From Dastarcus helophoroides (Eukaryota; Arthropoda; Insecta; Coleoptera; Bothrideridae): a stretch of 64,000 nt of DNA. Positions 63,766-64,000 of the stretch are shown piece by piece. The stretch is from positions 23,553,764 to 23,617,763 of the forward strand of contig CM053337.1 of assembly GCA_028583605.1 (NCBI GenBank), read 5' to 3'. The notes under the pieces were generated by a model that was given only the letters and a program-made list of their open reading frames with translations, ran no database searches and was not told the DNA's origin. Within the stretch, counting starts at the first letter, position 1. Every line of letters starts with the position of its first letter. Both the position numbers and the translations under genes were made by a program.

Positions 63766-64000
63766 CTGCAAAATTAAAAGAAAAACGTCCACGTTAGCTT
63801 GGAAAGGTGGAAATATCGCGGTGCATTTCCGATATGAAAACAGGACAAAAAAGTGCATTTATCAGAGATATGGCGGCGCAAAATTAATATCGGTGGCAGG
63901 ATCCGCATTATTAACCTGTCGAGATTCATATTAATCCTGGAGTTGAGATTATTGTTAATGTTGGTCTGATGCTTGCTCGAGGCGTTAACTTGACTATTTA
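63766..64000. other. Intron upstream of exon A
   Basis: Acceptor and pyrimidine tract of exon A, followed by single-copy sequence up to the window edge. The donor of the preceding exon is not inside the window. Confidence 0.4.

Overview
The window is AT-rich arthropod (most likely insect) nuclear DNA. It is one large host gene on the minus strand whose introns are packed with transposable elements and low-complexity DNA. The gene is visible as six short, GC-richer exons at 63622-63765, 62634-62762, 49763-49862, 49404-49600, 42444-42689 and 10227-10419. All have consensus splice sites and every junction phase fits, giving 1009 nt of continuous coding sequence. The protein reads as two immunoglobulin (I-set-like) domains, a Pro/Gly-rich Cys-containing linker and the start of an olfactomedin domain. 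This is a colmedin/unc-122/gliomedin-like extracellular protein; its 5' and 3' ends lie outside the window. Introns of about 0.86, 12.8, 0.16, 6.7 and 32.0 kb separate the exons.

Layout from the left: 1-2974 is the end of a hAT-like element (family A, reversed). 2975-10226 is intron with fold-back repeats and low-complexity DNA. Then come exon F (10227-10419) and a decayed Ty3/gypsy element with both LTRs (11444-16990). A complete family A element with an 8-bp target duplication is at 18366-23837. A complete family B hAT element (24190-28610) carries a nested family A-type insertion (C1). A solo LTR (29046-29403) and a pure (AG)138 tract (31136-31412) follow. A young copia element (32546-37156) has two stop codons in its polyprotein. 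Low-complexity DNA and a 297-bp tandem array (37162-40620) lead to a cluster of fold-back repeats and exon E (42444-42689). A second, inverted copy of the B+C composite is at 42818-47305. Then come a 213-bp palindrome, a fragment of A, exons D and C, about 12 kb of low-complexity DNA including a 2.04-kb higher-order repeat, and exons B and A with a second solo LTR between them.

Three points stand out. (1) The same nested composite (C inside B at the same site) occurs twice with different outer 8-bp duplications, so it transposed after nesting. (2) A dispersed fold-back repeat present in about a dozen places carries a hammerhead-ribozyme-like core (CTGAAGA ... GAAA with matching stems I, II and III), with base changes in stem II that keep pairing. 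(3) Inverted TE copies flank exons E and F, the arrangement known to favour back-splicing.

Most of the low-complexity DNA is made of degenerate units with the core TTTCGACTTTT (or its complement). In at least three places this material is the body of family A hAT-like elements. No bacterial-type genes, CRISPR arrays, rRNA genes or convincing tRNA genes were seen.
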